A DNA stretch of 64,000 bases, taken from Paractinoplanes maris (GTDB lineage: Bacteria; Actinomycetota; Actinomycetes; Mycobacteriales; Micromonosporaceae). The position numbers and the translations under genes were made by a program. The stretch spans positions 124,001-188,000 of the forward strand of contig NZ_JALPVL010000009.1 in the NCBI RefSeq assembly GCF_023544465.1, written 5' to 3'. Below the pieces are notes generated by a model that saw only the letters and a program-made list of their open reading frames with translations, had not been told where the DNA came from and searched no databases. Below, in pieces: positions 33,712 to 42,348 of this stretch (positions within the stretch are counted from its first letter, which is position 1; each line of letters begins with the position of its first letter).

Positions 33712-34839
33712 ATGGCCACCAAGCCCGTCGTCGTCTACGGCGCCTCCGGCTACACCGGCCGGCTGATCTGCGAGTACCTGCGGGAGTACAACGTCCCGTT
33801 CGTCGCCGCCGGCCGGGACGCGGCCAAGCTCAAGCAGTCGATGCAGGAGAACGTGGCCGGTATCGAGACCGCCGACTACGAGATCGCCGAGGTCGGCCAC
33901 GACACCGAGGCGCTGACCGAGCTGTTCTCCGGGGCCTCGGTCGTGTGCAACACCGTCGGGCCGTTCAGCGTCCATGGGCCCGAGGTGGTCGAGGCCTGCC
34001 TGGCCGCCGGCGCGCACTACCTCGACACCACCGGCGAGCAGGACTGGATGATCACCTGCGACGAGAAGTACGGCGCCGGTTTCGCCGCCGCCGGGCTGCT
34101 GCTCGCGCCGGGCATCGCGCAGATGTACACCACCGGGGAGATCGCCGCCGAGCTGTGCCTGGAGAAGCCGGGACTGGACACGTTGGACATCGCGGTGTTC
34201 TGGGGCGGGAGCCCGACCATCGCGTCCACGCTGACGATCCTGGTCAACGCGGCCACCTCCGGCGCCTTCCGGCTCGAGCAGAACCGTTACGAGGCCTGGG
34301 ATCCCGAGGCCGGCCTGTATCAACTGGTGCTGCCCGGCCAGCACGAGCTCGCGCTGGCGCTGCCGTGGGGCGGCACCTCGCACCCGGTCTGGTATCGGCG
34401 GGATCCGCGGGTGGCCAACGTCAAGGTGCTCGGTGGCGTGTTCAACCGCGCGCTGATGAACGGCGTCCCGCAGATCGTGGCCGGCGCCGTCGAGGCGACC
34501 AGGGACATGGCGCCCGCCGACCGGTACGCGGCCCTGACCGCGACCGCCGCCCAGGTGATGAACCAGATGCCGCCGCGGGAGAACCCCCGGCTCAACAAGT
34601 CGGTCGACTCGGTGCACGCCTCCGGGCCGCTCGGGCGCGCGCACTGCGTCCTCTACGGCAACTCCAACTACAAGCAGACCGGCCTGATGCAGGCCTATGC
34701 CGCCTACCACCTGTTGCAGCAACCGCCCCGGCGGGTCGGTTTCGCCTCCGGCTGCCAGGCCTTCGGTCATCGCGAGCTGCTCGGCGTGCTGGAGAGCTTC
34801 GGCCTGGTCCGTGAGCCGACCGTCACGGTCGAGCGCTGA
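33712..34839 (+). CDS. Saccharopine dehydrogenase-like NAD(P)-binding protein (operon gene 2)
   Basis: A 375-residue protein. The N-terminal Rossmann domain has VVYGASGYTGRLICEYL and FVAAGRDAAKL, with VCNTVGPFSVHGPEVVEACLAAGAHYLDTTGE matching the saccharopine-dehydrogenase/trans-acting enoyl-reductase-like superfamily. The C-terminal half is less conserved and has few recognisable motifs. The real substrate is unlikely to be saccharopine; homologues in actinomycetes sit in lipid-linked operons. It is translationally close to both neighbours (1 nt before, 3 nt after). Confidence 0.82.
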   Translation: MATKPVVVYGASGYTGRLICEYLREYNVPFVAAGRDAAKLKQSMQENVAGIETADYEIAEVGHDTEALTELFSGASVVCNTVGPFSVHGPEVVEACLAAGAHYLDTTGEQDWMITCDEKYGAGFAAAGLLLAPGIAQMYTTGEIAAELCLEKPGLDTLDIAVFWGGSPTIASTLTILVNAATSGAFRLEQNRYEAWDPEAGLYQLVLPGQHELALALPWGGTSHPVWYRRDPRVANVKVLGGVFNRALMNGVPQIVAGAVEATRDMAPADRYAALTATAAQVMNQMPPRENPRLNKSVDSVHASGPLGRAHCVLYGNSNYKQTGLMQAYAAYHLLQQPPRRVGFASGCQAFGHRELLGVLESFGLVREPTVTVER

Positions 34840-34842
34840 GCC

Positions 34843-36348
34843 ATGCGGCTGGCCGACTACCTCGACAAAGGGGCTTCGCTCGACCCGGACGCGCCGTGTC
34901 TGACCACCGAGGGGGAGACCCGGACGTACGGCGAGGTGTGGCAGCTCAGCGTCCGCATCGCCGGGGCGCTGGCCGCCCGGGGGATCGTTCCCGGCGACCG
35001 GGTGGCGGTGCTCTCCGGCAACGATCCGACCGCCTTCACGTGTGTGTTCGGGATCAGCCGGGCCGGTGCGGTGTGGTGCCCGATCAATCCGCGCAACGAG
35101 GCGTACGAGAATCGGGAGCTGCTGGATCTGTTCGGCTGCACGGCTTTGATCTATCAGGAGGCGTACGCGCCGCTGGTCGCCAAGATCCGCGATGAGCTGC
35201 CGTCGTTGCGCACCCTGGTCTGCCTCGAGACCGACTGGGCCGAGTTCCTTTCTCCTCCGGTGGAGGCCGACCAGCCCCCGGCCGACGACCTGGCCATGAT
35301 CGTCGGCACCGGCGGCACCACCGGGCGGCCCAAGGGCGTCGAGTTGACCGGGGCCAACCTCGAGGCGATGACCGCGATCACCCTGATGAGCTATCCGTGG
35401 CCGGAGCGCCCGGTCTATCTCGCGCTCGCCCCGCTGACCCACGCGGCCGGGGTGCTGTGCTTCCCGGTGCTGGCCAAGGGCGGCGAGATCGTCATCATGC
35501 GCCGGCCCGACGTGGCCGAGTTCATCGCGTCCCTCGAGCGGCACCGTGTGACGCACACCTTCCTGCCGCCGACGCTGATCTACATGGTCCTCGCACACCC
35601 CGCACTGGACACTGCCGATCTGACGTCGCTGCAGTGCTTCTGGTACGGGGCGGCGCCGATGTCCGCGAGCCGCCTGGAGGAGGCGCTGCACCGGATCGGC
35701 CCGATGGCGCAACTGTTCGGCCAGACCGAGGCGCCCATGATGATCTCGACGATGGCGCCGGCCGACCACTACCTGCCCGACGGTCGCGTCGCGGTCGCCC
35801 GGCTGTCCTCCGCCGGTCGGCCCTCGCCGCTGGTCACCGTGGCCATCATGGCGCCCGACGGTGAGCTGCTGCCCCGGGGCGTCACCGGTGAGATCGTGGC
35901 CCGCGGATCGCTGGTGATGCGCGGCTACCACCGCGATCCGGCCGCCACCGCGGCCGCCTCGGCCCACGGCTGGCACCACACCGGGGACATCGGCTACCTC
36001 GACGACGAGAACTACCTGTTCATCGTGGACCGTGCCAAAGACATGGTGATCACCGGAGGATTCAACGTGTATTCGACCGAGGTCGAGCAGGCCCTCATGC
36101 AGCACCCGGCGATCCAGGACTGCGCGGTGATCGGCCTGCCCGACGACAAGTGGGGCGAGCGGGTGACCGCGGTCCTCCAGCTGCGGGCCGGTGCCACGGT
36201 CGACAAACAGGAACTGGCCGCGTTCGTCAAGGAGCGCATCGGCAGCGTCAAGACGCCCAAGCAGATCGAGATCTGGGAGGACCTGCCGCGGTCGAAGGTC
36301 GGCAAGATCCTCAAGGCCGACCTGAGGACCCGCCTCACCGCGGGTTGA
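34843..36348 (+). CDS. Acyl-CoA synthetase/AMP-binding ligase (operon gene 3)
   Basis: A 501-residue ANL-superfamily ligase, normal length. The AMP-binding P-loop is VGTGGTTGRPKGV (residues about 156-168), A5 is LFGQTEAPM, A7 HTGDIGYLD, A8 RAKDMVITGGFNVY and the C-terminal catalytic Lys is in LPRSKVGKILKADLR. It resembles the FadD3/FadD17-like group acting on bulky or steroid-derived acids more than long-chain fatty-acid ligases, but the substrate is not determined by the sequence. It is the last gene of the TetR-regulated operon. Confidence 0.92.
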   Translation: MRLADYLDKGASLDPDAPCLTTEGETRTYGEVWQLSVRIAGALAARGIVPGDRVAVLSGNDPTAFTCVFGISRAGAVWCPINPRNEAYENRELLDLFGCTALIYQEAYAPLVAKIRDELPSLRTLVCLETDWAEFLSPPVEADQPPADDLAMIVGTGGTTGRPKGVELTGANLEAMTAITLMSYPWPERPVYLALAPLTHAAGVLCFPVLAKGGEIVIMRRPDVAEFIASLERHRVTHTFLPPTLIYMVLAHPALDTADLTSLQCFWYGAAPMSASRLEEALHRIGPMAQLFGQTEAPMMISTMAPADHYLPDGRVAVARLSSAGRPSPLVTVAIMAPDGELLPRGVTGEIVARGSLVMRGYHRDPAATAAASAHGWHHTGDIGYLDDENYLFIVDRAKDMVITGGFNVYSTEVEQALMQHPAIQDCAVIGLPDDKWGERVTAVLQLRAGATVDKQELAAFVKERIGSVKTPKQIEIWEDLPRSKVGKILKADLRTRLTAG

Positions 36349-36396
36349 GTACCCGTACGCATGCCCATCCGCCCGCCGTCGACCAGACTTCCCGGC

Positions 36397-36678
36397 ATGA
36401 CCAAGCGCCCCACCATGCCGTTCCTGCTCGTCACCGCCGTCCTGGCCGCCGGCCTCACCGCCGGCTGCTCGTTCCGGGAGGCCATCTGCAGCTCGGGGGA
36501 GTACCCGGTGGCCGCCGTGGAGAGCACCACCGGCCGCGCGTGCGTGCCCGACGGCGAGGACCCGCCGGCCGGCTACGTCCGCTTCCCCGAGGGCAAGGTC
36601 CCCGAGCACGTCGACGACGAGTGGGACAAATACTGGAACGACCACATGCTCGACGACCGCGGCAACGAGATCGCCTGA
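36397..36678 (+). CDS. Small lipoprotein, SCO0607 type
   Basis: A 93-residue lipoprotein. The signal peptide runs to a lipobox TAGC (LAAGLTAGC), and the mature part matches a small family common in Streptomyces and relatives: CSFREAICSSGEYPV, GRACVPDGEDPP, YVRFPEGKVPEHVDDEWDKYW. I know it as the SCO0607-family lipoprotein; its function is unknown. The start at 36397 (MTKRP) gives a normal signal peptide; an upstream ATG at 36361 has no SD and would make an unusual extension. It is not clearly linked to the flanking genes. Confidence 0.8.
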   Translation: MTKRPTMPFLLVTAVLAAGLTAGCSFREAICSSGEYPVAAVESTTGRACVPDGEDPPAGYVRFPEGKVPEHVDDEWDKYWNDHMLDDRGNEIA

Positions 36679-36794
36679 CCCCGCCGGGTCCGGCCGGGGC
36701 CGTCGAGGGCGACACCGTCACCGGCAGCGCCTGACCGGCGTGGCGCCCGTACCCCTCAGCCCCAGGAGCACCGGCGCCCCCTAGACTCTCCGCC

Positions 36795-38210
36795 ATGTCC
36801 AAGGTGCTGCGGAAACTCCCTGTCGGCGAGCGCGTCGGAATCGCTTTCTCCGGTGGTCTCGACACATCGGCGGCGGTCGCCTGGATGCGCGAGCGTGGCG
36901 CCGTGCCGTATGCGTACACCGCGGACGTCGGCCAGTACGACGAGCCCGACCTCAGCACCATCCCGGACCGTGCGATCACCTACGGCGCCGAGCAGGCCCG
37001 GCTGGTCGACTGCCGGGCCGCGCTGGTCGAGGAGGGCCTGATCGCGCTGACCTGCGGCGCCTTCCACATCCGGTCGGGCGCGCAGACCTATTTCAACACC
37101 ACCCCGCTGGGCCGGGCCGTGGTCGGCACGCTGCTGGTGCAGGCGATGCAGGCCGACGACATCTCGATCTGGGGTGACGGCTCGACGTTCAAGGGCAACG
37201 ACATCGAGCGGTTCTACCGGTACGGGTTGCTGGCCAACCCCGATCTGCGGATCTACAAGCCCTGGCTGGACGACGCGTTCGTCACCGAGCTGGGCGGGCG
37301 CAACGAGATGTCGCACTTCCTGCTGGAGCACAACCTGCCCTACCGCGACCCGGTCGAGAAGGCGTATTCGACCGACGCCAACATCTGGGGCGCCACCCAC
37401 GAGGCCAAGCGTCTGGAGCACCTCGACACGTCGATGGAGATCGTGGCCCCGATCATGGGCGTCCCGTTCTGGCGCGACGACGTCGAGATCGCCACCGAGG
37501 ACGTGACGGTGGAGTTCGACCACGGCCGCCCGGTCCGGATCAACGGCCGCGAGTTCGCCTCCCCGGTCGAGCTGGTGCACGAGGCCAACGTCATCGGCGG
37601 CCGGCACGGCCTGGGCATGTCCGACCAGATCGAGAACCGGATCATCGAGGCCAAGAGCCGCGGCGTCTACGAGGCCCCGGGCATGGCGTTGCTGCACATC
37701 GCGTACGAGCGGCTGTTGAACGCCATCCACAACGAGGACACCGTCGCGATGTACCACACCGAGGGCCGCCGCCTGGGCCGGCTGCTCTACGAGGGTCGCT
37801 GGTTCGACCCGCAGGCCCTGATGCTGCGCGACAGCATCGACCGCTGGATCGGCGGCGCGGTGACCGGCAGCGTGACCATCCGGCTGCGCCGCGGCCTGGA
37901 CTACTCGATCCTCGACACCCAGGGGCCCAACTTCAGCTATCAGCCGGAGCGGCTGTCGATGGAGCGCAGCCACCTGCCCGCGTTCAGCCCGGACGACCGG
38001 ATCGGCCAGCTCACGATGCGCAACCTGGACATCGCCGACTCGCGCAACAAGCTCGAGCAGTACGTGGCCGAGGGCGGCCTGGCCCCGTCGCGCAACCTCA
38101 TCGGCGAGCTGCCGTTCGGCGGTGCCGCCTCGATCGTCGCCGTCGGCGAGGAGACCGAGGTCGCCCCGGACGCCCTCGACCGCGCGGCGATGGAGTCCGG
38201 CACCGACTGA
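36795..38210 (+). CDS. argG: Argininosuccinate synthase
   Basis: A 471-residue enzyme that joins citrulline and aspartate using ATP in arginine biosynthesis. The PP-loop is AFSGGLDTSAAVAWM (residues about 17-31), and RSGAQTYFNTTPLGRA, GDGSTFKGNDIERFYRYG, EKAYSTDANIWGATHEAK are the diagnostic segments. The length and these signatures mark the longer bacterial (Escherichia-type) ArgG clade rather than the 400-residue type. No other arginine gene is adjacent; it is separated from zwf by 59 bp, so they may be cotranscribed. Confidence 0.96.
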   Translation: MSKVLRKLPVGERVGIAFSGGLDTSAAVAWMRERGAVPYAYTADVGQYDEPDLSTIPDRAITYGAEQARLVDCRAALVEEGLIALTCGAFHIRSGAQTYFNTTPLGRAVVGTLLVQAMQADDISIWGDGSTFKGNDIERFYRYGLLANPDLRIYKPWLDDAFVTELGGRNEMSHFLLEHNLPYRDPVEKAYSTDANIWGATHEAKRLEHLDTSMEIVAPIMGVPFWRDDVEIATEDVTVEFDHGRPVRINGREFASPVELVHEANVIGGRHGLGMSDQIENRIIEAKSRGVYEAPGMALLHIAYERLLNAIHNEDTVAMYHTEGRRLGRLLYEGRWFDPQALMLRDSIDRWIGGAVTGSVTIRLRRGLDYSILDTQGPNFSYQPERLSMERSHLPAFSPDDRIGQLTMRNLDIADSRNKLEQYVAEGGLAPSRNLIGELPFGGAASIVAVGEETEVAPDALDRAAMESGTD

Positions 38211-38269
38211 CGGCGATGCCCGGGCGCCGCGGTGGTGTCAGTGCCCGCGCGCCGGGGCATGGGTGTCGC

Positions 38270-39646
38270 ATGACGACGACTGGGCCCACGCAGACGCTTC
38301 TCATCCTGGGCGCGACGGGCGACCTGACCGGCCGGCTGCTGCTGCCGGGTCTCGGCGGCCTGCTGGCCGGCACCGCCGGCTCCGACCTGCTCGTGCTGGG
38401 CAGCGGCATGAACGACTGGGACGACGAGCGCTGGCGCCGGCGGATGAGCGAGTCGTTCGCCGCCGTCGACGGCGATCGGGTCGCGACCACCGTGCGGGAG
38501 ACCCGCTACCTGCGAGCCGATGTCACCCGAGAGGATGATTTGCGCCGCCTGCTGGAGGCCTGCCGCGGGGAAGTCGTGATCTTCTTCGCGCTGCCGCCCG
38601 CGGTGACCGCGGCGGCGTGCCGCGCGCTGGCCGGGGTCGGGTTGCCCGCCGGCACCCGGCTGGTGCTGGAGAAGCCCTTCGGGGTCGACCAGGCCAGTGC
38701 CGCGCAGCTCAACCGGGAGCTGGCCGGGCTGGTGGCCGAGGAGCAGATCCACCGGGTCGACCACTTCCTGGGCAAGTCCACGGTGCTGAACATCCTGGGG
38801 CTGCGGTTCGCCAACCGGATCCTCGAGCCGGTACTCAACGCGGACCACGTGGCCGGGGTGGACATCATCTTCGACGAGAGCCTCGCGCTCGAGGGGCGCG
38901 CGGGCTACTACGACCGGGCCGGCGCGCTCGTCGACATGGTGCAGAGCCACCTGCTGCAGGTGCTGGCGTTGCTGGCGATGGACGCCCCGCCCAGCGTGGA
39001 GGCCCGGGAGCTCCGTGATCGCAAGGCCCAGGTGCTGCGGGCCACCCATCTGTGGGGTGACGATCCAGCCGCCTCGAGCCGCCGGGCCCGCTACACGGCC
39101 GGCGAGCTCGACGGCCGCCGGCTCCCGGCCTACGCCGAGGAGGCCGGTGTCGACCCCGCGCGGGAGACCGAGACCCTGGCCGAGATGGTGGTCGCGGTGG
39201 ACACGTGGCGATGGTCGGGAGTGCCGTTCCGGCTGCGGTCGGGCAAGGCGATGGCGGCCACCCGCAAGGAAGCGGTGATCACGTTCCGGCAGCCGCAGCG
39301 GGTGCCCGGTGGACTGAGCGGCTGGGAACAGCCGGACCGGTTGCGGATCGGGTTCGGCCCGGACCGGCTCGGCCTCGACCTCAACATCAACGGTCCGGGT
39401 GACCCGTTCGTCATCGACCCGGTGACCCTGGACGCCGAGTTCGGGCCGGGCGAGCTGCCGCCGTACGGCGAAGTGCTCAAGGGTGTGCTGGAGAACGATC
39501 CCACGTTGTCGGTGCGGGGGGACACGGCCGAGGAGTGCTGGCGGATCGTGGACCCGGTGCTGGCCGCGTGGCGGGCCGGCGCGGTGCCGCTCGGGGAGTA
39601 CGCGGCCGGCAGCAGCGGCCCGCCGGACTCGCTGCTGCCCGGCTGA
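38270..39646 (+). CDS. zwf: Glucose-6-phosphate dehydrogenase
   Basis: A 458-residue first enzyme of the oxidative pentose-phosphate pathway. The nucleotide-binding loop is LGATGDLTGRLLLPGL, EKPFG and the active-site RVDHFLGKSTV motif (catalytic His) follow, with RVDHFLGK the family signature; late motifs WSGVPFRLRSGKAM and DPVTLDAEFG are also present. It is somewhat short for a Zwf and diverged, as in paralogous actinomycete copies. An ATG 18 codons upstream would extend the N-terminus into low-complexity residues. A strong terminator follows. Confidence 0.9.
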   Translation: MTTTGPTQTLLILGATGDLTGRLLLPGLGGLLAGTAGSDLLVLGSGMNDWDDERWRRRMSESFAAVDGDRVATTVRETRYLRADVTREDDLRRLLEACRGEVVIFFALPPAVTAAACRALAGVGLPAGTRLVLEKPFGVDQASAAQLNRELAGLVAEEQIHRVDHFLGKSTVLNILGLRFANRILEPVLNADHVAGVDIIFDESLALEGRAGYYDRAGALVDMVQSHLLQVLALLAMDAPPSVEARELRDRKAQVLRATHLWGDDPAASSRRARYTAGELDGRRLPAYAEEAGVDPARETETLAEMVVAVDTWRWSGVPFRLRSGKAMAATRKEAVITFRQPQRVPGGLSGWEQPDRLRIGFGPDRLGLDLNINGPGDPFVIDPVTLDAEFGPGELPPYGEVLKGVLENDPTLSVRGDTAEECWRIVDPVLAAWRAGAVPLGEYAAGSSGPPDSLLPG

Positions 39647-39655
39647 GGAGCGACC

Positions 39656-39684
39656 GGGCCGGCACCCCGATCGGGTGCCGGCCC
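39656..39684. terminator. Bidirectional terminator between zwf and the lysyl-oxidase-like gene
   Basis: A perfect 12-bp stem (39656-39667 with 39673-39684, loop CGATC) followed by CCTCTCTCTC on the + strand. It separates two convergent genes. Confidence 0.85.
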
Positions 39685-39697
39685 CTCTCTCGAGTGG

Positions 39698-41278
39698 TCA
39701 GCCCTTGATGCCGTGCACGGGCGGGACGGTCAGCGTGCGCGCCTCGGGCGTGCCGCCCAGGACGATCTGGCGCAGCGCCGAGTTGTTGGTCGTGTCCAGC
39801 TCGGCCAGCTTCTTCTCCGGGTTGGCCAGCACCTGGATGTAGTACGTGCCGTTGGGCAGGTCGGTGATCTCGAACGACTGGCCCGGCCGGTACTGGCTGT
39901 AGGTGTCGCCGTTGCCGATGTCGAGCACCTCACGCACCGCGATCACGGTGTTGGCGCCGCACGAGGTCGACAGGTCGGTGTTCTCCGGCCGCCACTTCGC
40001 ACCCGGGATGGTGAAGTCGACCGCGTCGGTGTTGGCCAGGCAGAACGCCTCCTTGCCGCTGCGCACCGCGAGCTTCTGGGTCGAGTCGAGCAGGTTGTAC
40101 TGCGCGAAGTCGGTGAAGTGCCAGTGCAGGTGGCCCTCCCGCGCGTCCCACTCCATGGTGCCGGCCGGACGGCTGCCGACCTGGTTGCCCTTGGCGTCGA
40201 AGAAGTACTGGTAGGCGTCCATCAGCTCGGTGCCGGTGCGGCGGAACCCGTCGACCAGCAGCGGGGACGTGCCGGCGTTCCACACGGTGGCGCCGAAGTT
40301 GACGTACCACTTGTCGTCTTCCTGCTCCAGCGCGATCTCCCAGGCCGGCAGCGAGCGCAGGTCCGGCCGCGGGCCGCCGGTCGGCGTGGCCTTGAGCGGG
40401 GTCGGGCGCTTGGCCGGCGCGCGCAGCTCCGGCACGAACGCCGACACCTGGCGCTTGGCGTCACCCTCGGCGGTGTGCACCGAGTGCTCGTCGGCCGCCT
40501 CGACCGGTCCGGCGTCGGCCGCCTTGATCCGGGCCAGCCCCTTCCGGTCGGTGTCGCCGACGACGACGTTCACGCCGACCTTCGCGGTGCCCTGGTCCTT
40601 CGGGATGCCGAAGAGCTCCTGGTAGACCGGGTTCACCGTGGCGGTGGCCGTGTACTGGCCGACCGGCAGGTCGAAGGGCTGGTCGTCGTCGGACGGGGGC
40701 TGGTCGAGGACCGCGGCGTCCCAGCCGGCCTGCACACCCCAGACCGCGCCCAGGGTGAACGGGTTGTAGCCGCCGCAGCTCTGCGGGTACGGGTTGGCGG
40801 CCGGGGCGTCCGGCCGGGCCCGGGCCGACGCCCACGAGTTGCCGCAGAACGGGGTCTTGTACTCCTTGACCACCTGGCCGGCCGAGTCGGCGATGGAGAT
40901 GGAGGTGAAGTCCTTGAGCCCGTTGAAGTCCGGGACCAGACCGGCCGGCAACGCGACCTTCTTCTTCTTGCCGTTCTGGACCACGGTCCGCTCGGCCACG
41001 ATGGGCTTGTCGTAGCCGGTCCGCTTGGCCCAGATCTCCAGCGGGTCCTTGCCCGCGATCACGTGCAGGCCCAGGTCGAAGGACAGGTAGATCTCGCCGT
41101 CGTAGTCGTACCGCTCGGCGGTCACCTGCCCGGTGGCGGCCACGAAGGACAGCGGGGCAGGGGTGGCGGCGGCCTGGGCCACTCCCACGCCGGCGGCGGT
41201 CAGCGCGAGCGATGCGGCCACCGCGCCGTACGTCATCAGCCGCGAGCGCCGGCGTCGCTTCTTCAACGGGTCCGTCAT
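39698..41278 (-). CDS. Secreted lysyl-oxidase-domain protein
   Basis: A 526-residue exported protein. A strongly basic N-terminus (KKRRRRSR) and hydrophobic stretch end at an Ala site near residue 37. The N-terminal half looks beta-rich and is unassigned. The C-terminal third matches the bacterial lysyl-oxidase family: HLHWHF (H383, H385, H387, the copper-binding triad), FAQYNLLD, FCLANTDAVDF, and the closing SCGANTVIAVREVLDIGNGDTY and DTTNN. Lysyl oxidases are copper amine oxidases that use a lysyl-tyrosylquinone cofactor; whether this protein is catalytically active cannot be told by eye. It is monocistronic. Confidence 0.84.
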   Translation of the reverse strand: MTDPLKKRRRRSRLMTYGAVAASLALTAAGVGVAQAAATPAPLSFVAATGQVTAERYDYDGEIYLSFDLGLHVIAGKDPLEIWAKRTGYDKPIVAERTVVQNGKKKKVALPAGLVPDFNGLKDFTSISIADSAGQVVKEYKTPFCGNSWASARARPDAPAANPYPQSCGGYNPFTLGAVWGVQAGWDAAVLDQPPSDDDQPFDLPVGQYTATATVNPVYQELFGIPKDQGTAKVGVNVVVGDTDRKGLARIKAADAGPVEAADEHSVHTAEGDAKRQVSAFVPELRAPAKRPTPLKATPTGGPRPDLRSLPAWEIALEQEDDKWYVNFGATVWNAGTSPLLVDGFRRTGTELMDAYQYFFDAKGNQVGSRPAGTMEWDAREGHLHWHFTDFAQYNLLDSTQKLAVRSGKEAFCLANTDAVDFTIPGAKWRPENTDLSTSCGANTVIAVREVLDIGNGDTYSQYRPGQSFEITDLPNGTYYIQVLANPEKKLAELDTTNNSALRQIVLGGTPEARTLTVPPVHGIKG

Positions 41279-41402
41279 GGGGTCCTTCCGGTCGGGCGGC
41301 CGCCGGGGGAGCGGCCGCTACCGGGACATCCAAGCCAGACAATGTAAGGAACCTGTGAGATCGATGAGCGTTGACACGAATCCGGGAGGTTTCACGACTT
41401 GT

Positions 41403-41423
41403 GGCCGATGCCGGGCATCGGCC
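41403..41423. repeat. Perfect 21-bp palindrome
   Basis: GGCCGATGCC-G-GGCATCGGCC at 41403-41423 has perfect 10-bp arms with one central base. It lies 102 bp before the amino-acid ABC operon and 125 bp from the lysyl-oxidase-like start, so it could be an operator for either side. Confidence 0.45.
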
Positions 41424-41524
41424 GGAAGGCAGATGCGCGGATCCACGTCGATGGGTATAGGGGATCATGGATTAGCCTGTCGTGATCGCGCGGCGGGCGC
41501 GGACCGTCGATCGGGGAGAGACGC

Positions 41525-42340
41525 ATGAGAGCAACGGGACTGGCCGGGGTCGCGATCGTCGCGTCACTGGCGCTGACCGGCGCCGCGGGCTGCGCCAAGA
41601 AGGACACCGGCGGCACCACCGAGGCCGGCGTGGCGCTGGTCAAGGCGGGGACGCTGACCACCTGCACCCATCTGCCGTACGCGCCGTTCCAGTCGAAGGA
41701 CCCGAGCGGCAAGGTGGTCGGCTTCGACGTCGCGCTCATCGACCTGGTCGCCACCAAGCTGGGTGTCACGCAGGCCATCGTGGACACGCCGTTCGAGGGC
41801 ATCAAGTCGGGCGCCGACCTCAACTCGGGCAAGTGTGACGTGGCCGCGGCCGGCATGACGATCACCGACGAGCGCAAGAAGGTGCTGGACTTCTCGGTGC
41901 CCTACTTCGACGCCACGCAGGCGCTCGCCACCCAGGCCGGCAAGGAGGTCAAGACGCTCGAGGAGCTGGTCGGCAAGCGCCTCGGCGTGCAGGGTGGCAC
42001 CACCGGCGAGGAATACATCAACACCCAGGTCAAGGAGAAGAACCTCAAGATCGAGGTGGTCTCCTACAAGGATCTGGCCGCGCTGCAGCAGGCGCTGGCC
42101 ACCAACCAGGTCGTGGCGGCCGTCAACGACCTGCCGGTCTGGAACGAGTACATCAAGGCCAACCCGGGCAAGGTCGTCGTCGCGGCCGGCTTCGACACCG
42201 GCGAGCAGTACGGCTTCGCCGTCAAGAAGGGCAACGCCGAGCTGCTCAAGAACGTGAACGACGCCATCACGGCGGCCCGCTCCGACGGCACGTACGACAA
42301 GATCTACGCCGAGTGGATCGGCGAGAAGCCGGCGAGCTGA
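41525..42340 (+). CDS. Amino-acid ABC transporter binding lipoprotein
   Basis: A 271-residue SBP_bac_3 lipoprotein, receptor for a polar amino acid such as glutamine, glutamate or cystine. The lipobox is TGAAGC (Cys near residue 23). PBP motifs follow: GTLTTCTHLPYAPFQ, VVGFDVALIDLVA, the domain-2 MTITDERKKVLDFSVPYFDATQAL and the GVQGGTTGEEYI signature. The ATG has GGGGAGAG upstream. It starts a three-gene operon. Confidence 0.93.
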   Translation: MRATGLAGVAIVASLALTGAAGCAKKDTGGTTEAGVALVKAGTLTTCTHLPYAPFQSKDPSGKVVGFDVALIDLVATKLGVTQAIVDTPFEGIKSGADLNSGKCDVAAAGMTITDERKKVLDFSVPYFDATQALATQAGKEVKTLEELVGKRLGVQGGTTGEEYINTQVKEKNLKIEVVSYKDLAALQQALATNQVVAAVNDLPVWNEYIKANPGKVVVAAGFDTGEQYGFAVKKGNAELLKNVNDAITAARSDGTYDKIYAEWIGEKPAS

Positions 42341-42348
42341 CCTCCGCG

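Noticed and set aside
33667..36645. Long - strand open frame across the saccharopine-like and ligase genes
   Set aside because: It is antisense to two clear genes and has no SD or family; codon bias favours the + strand.
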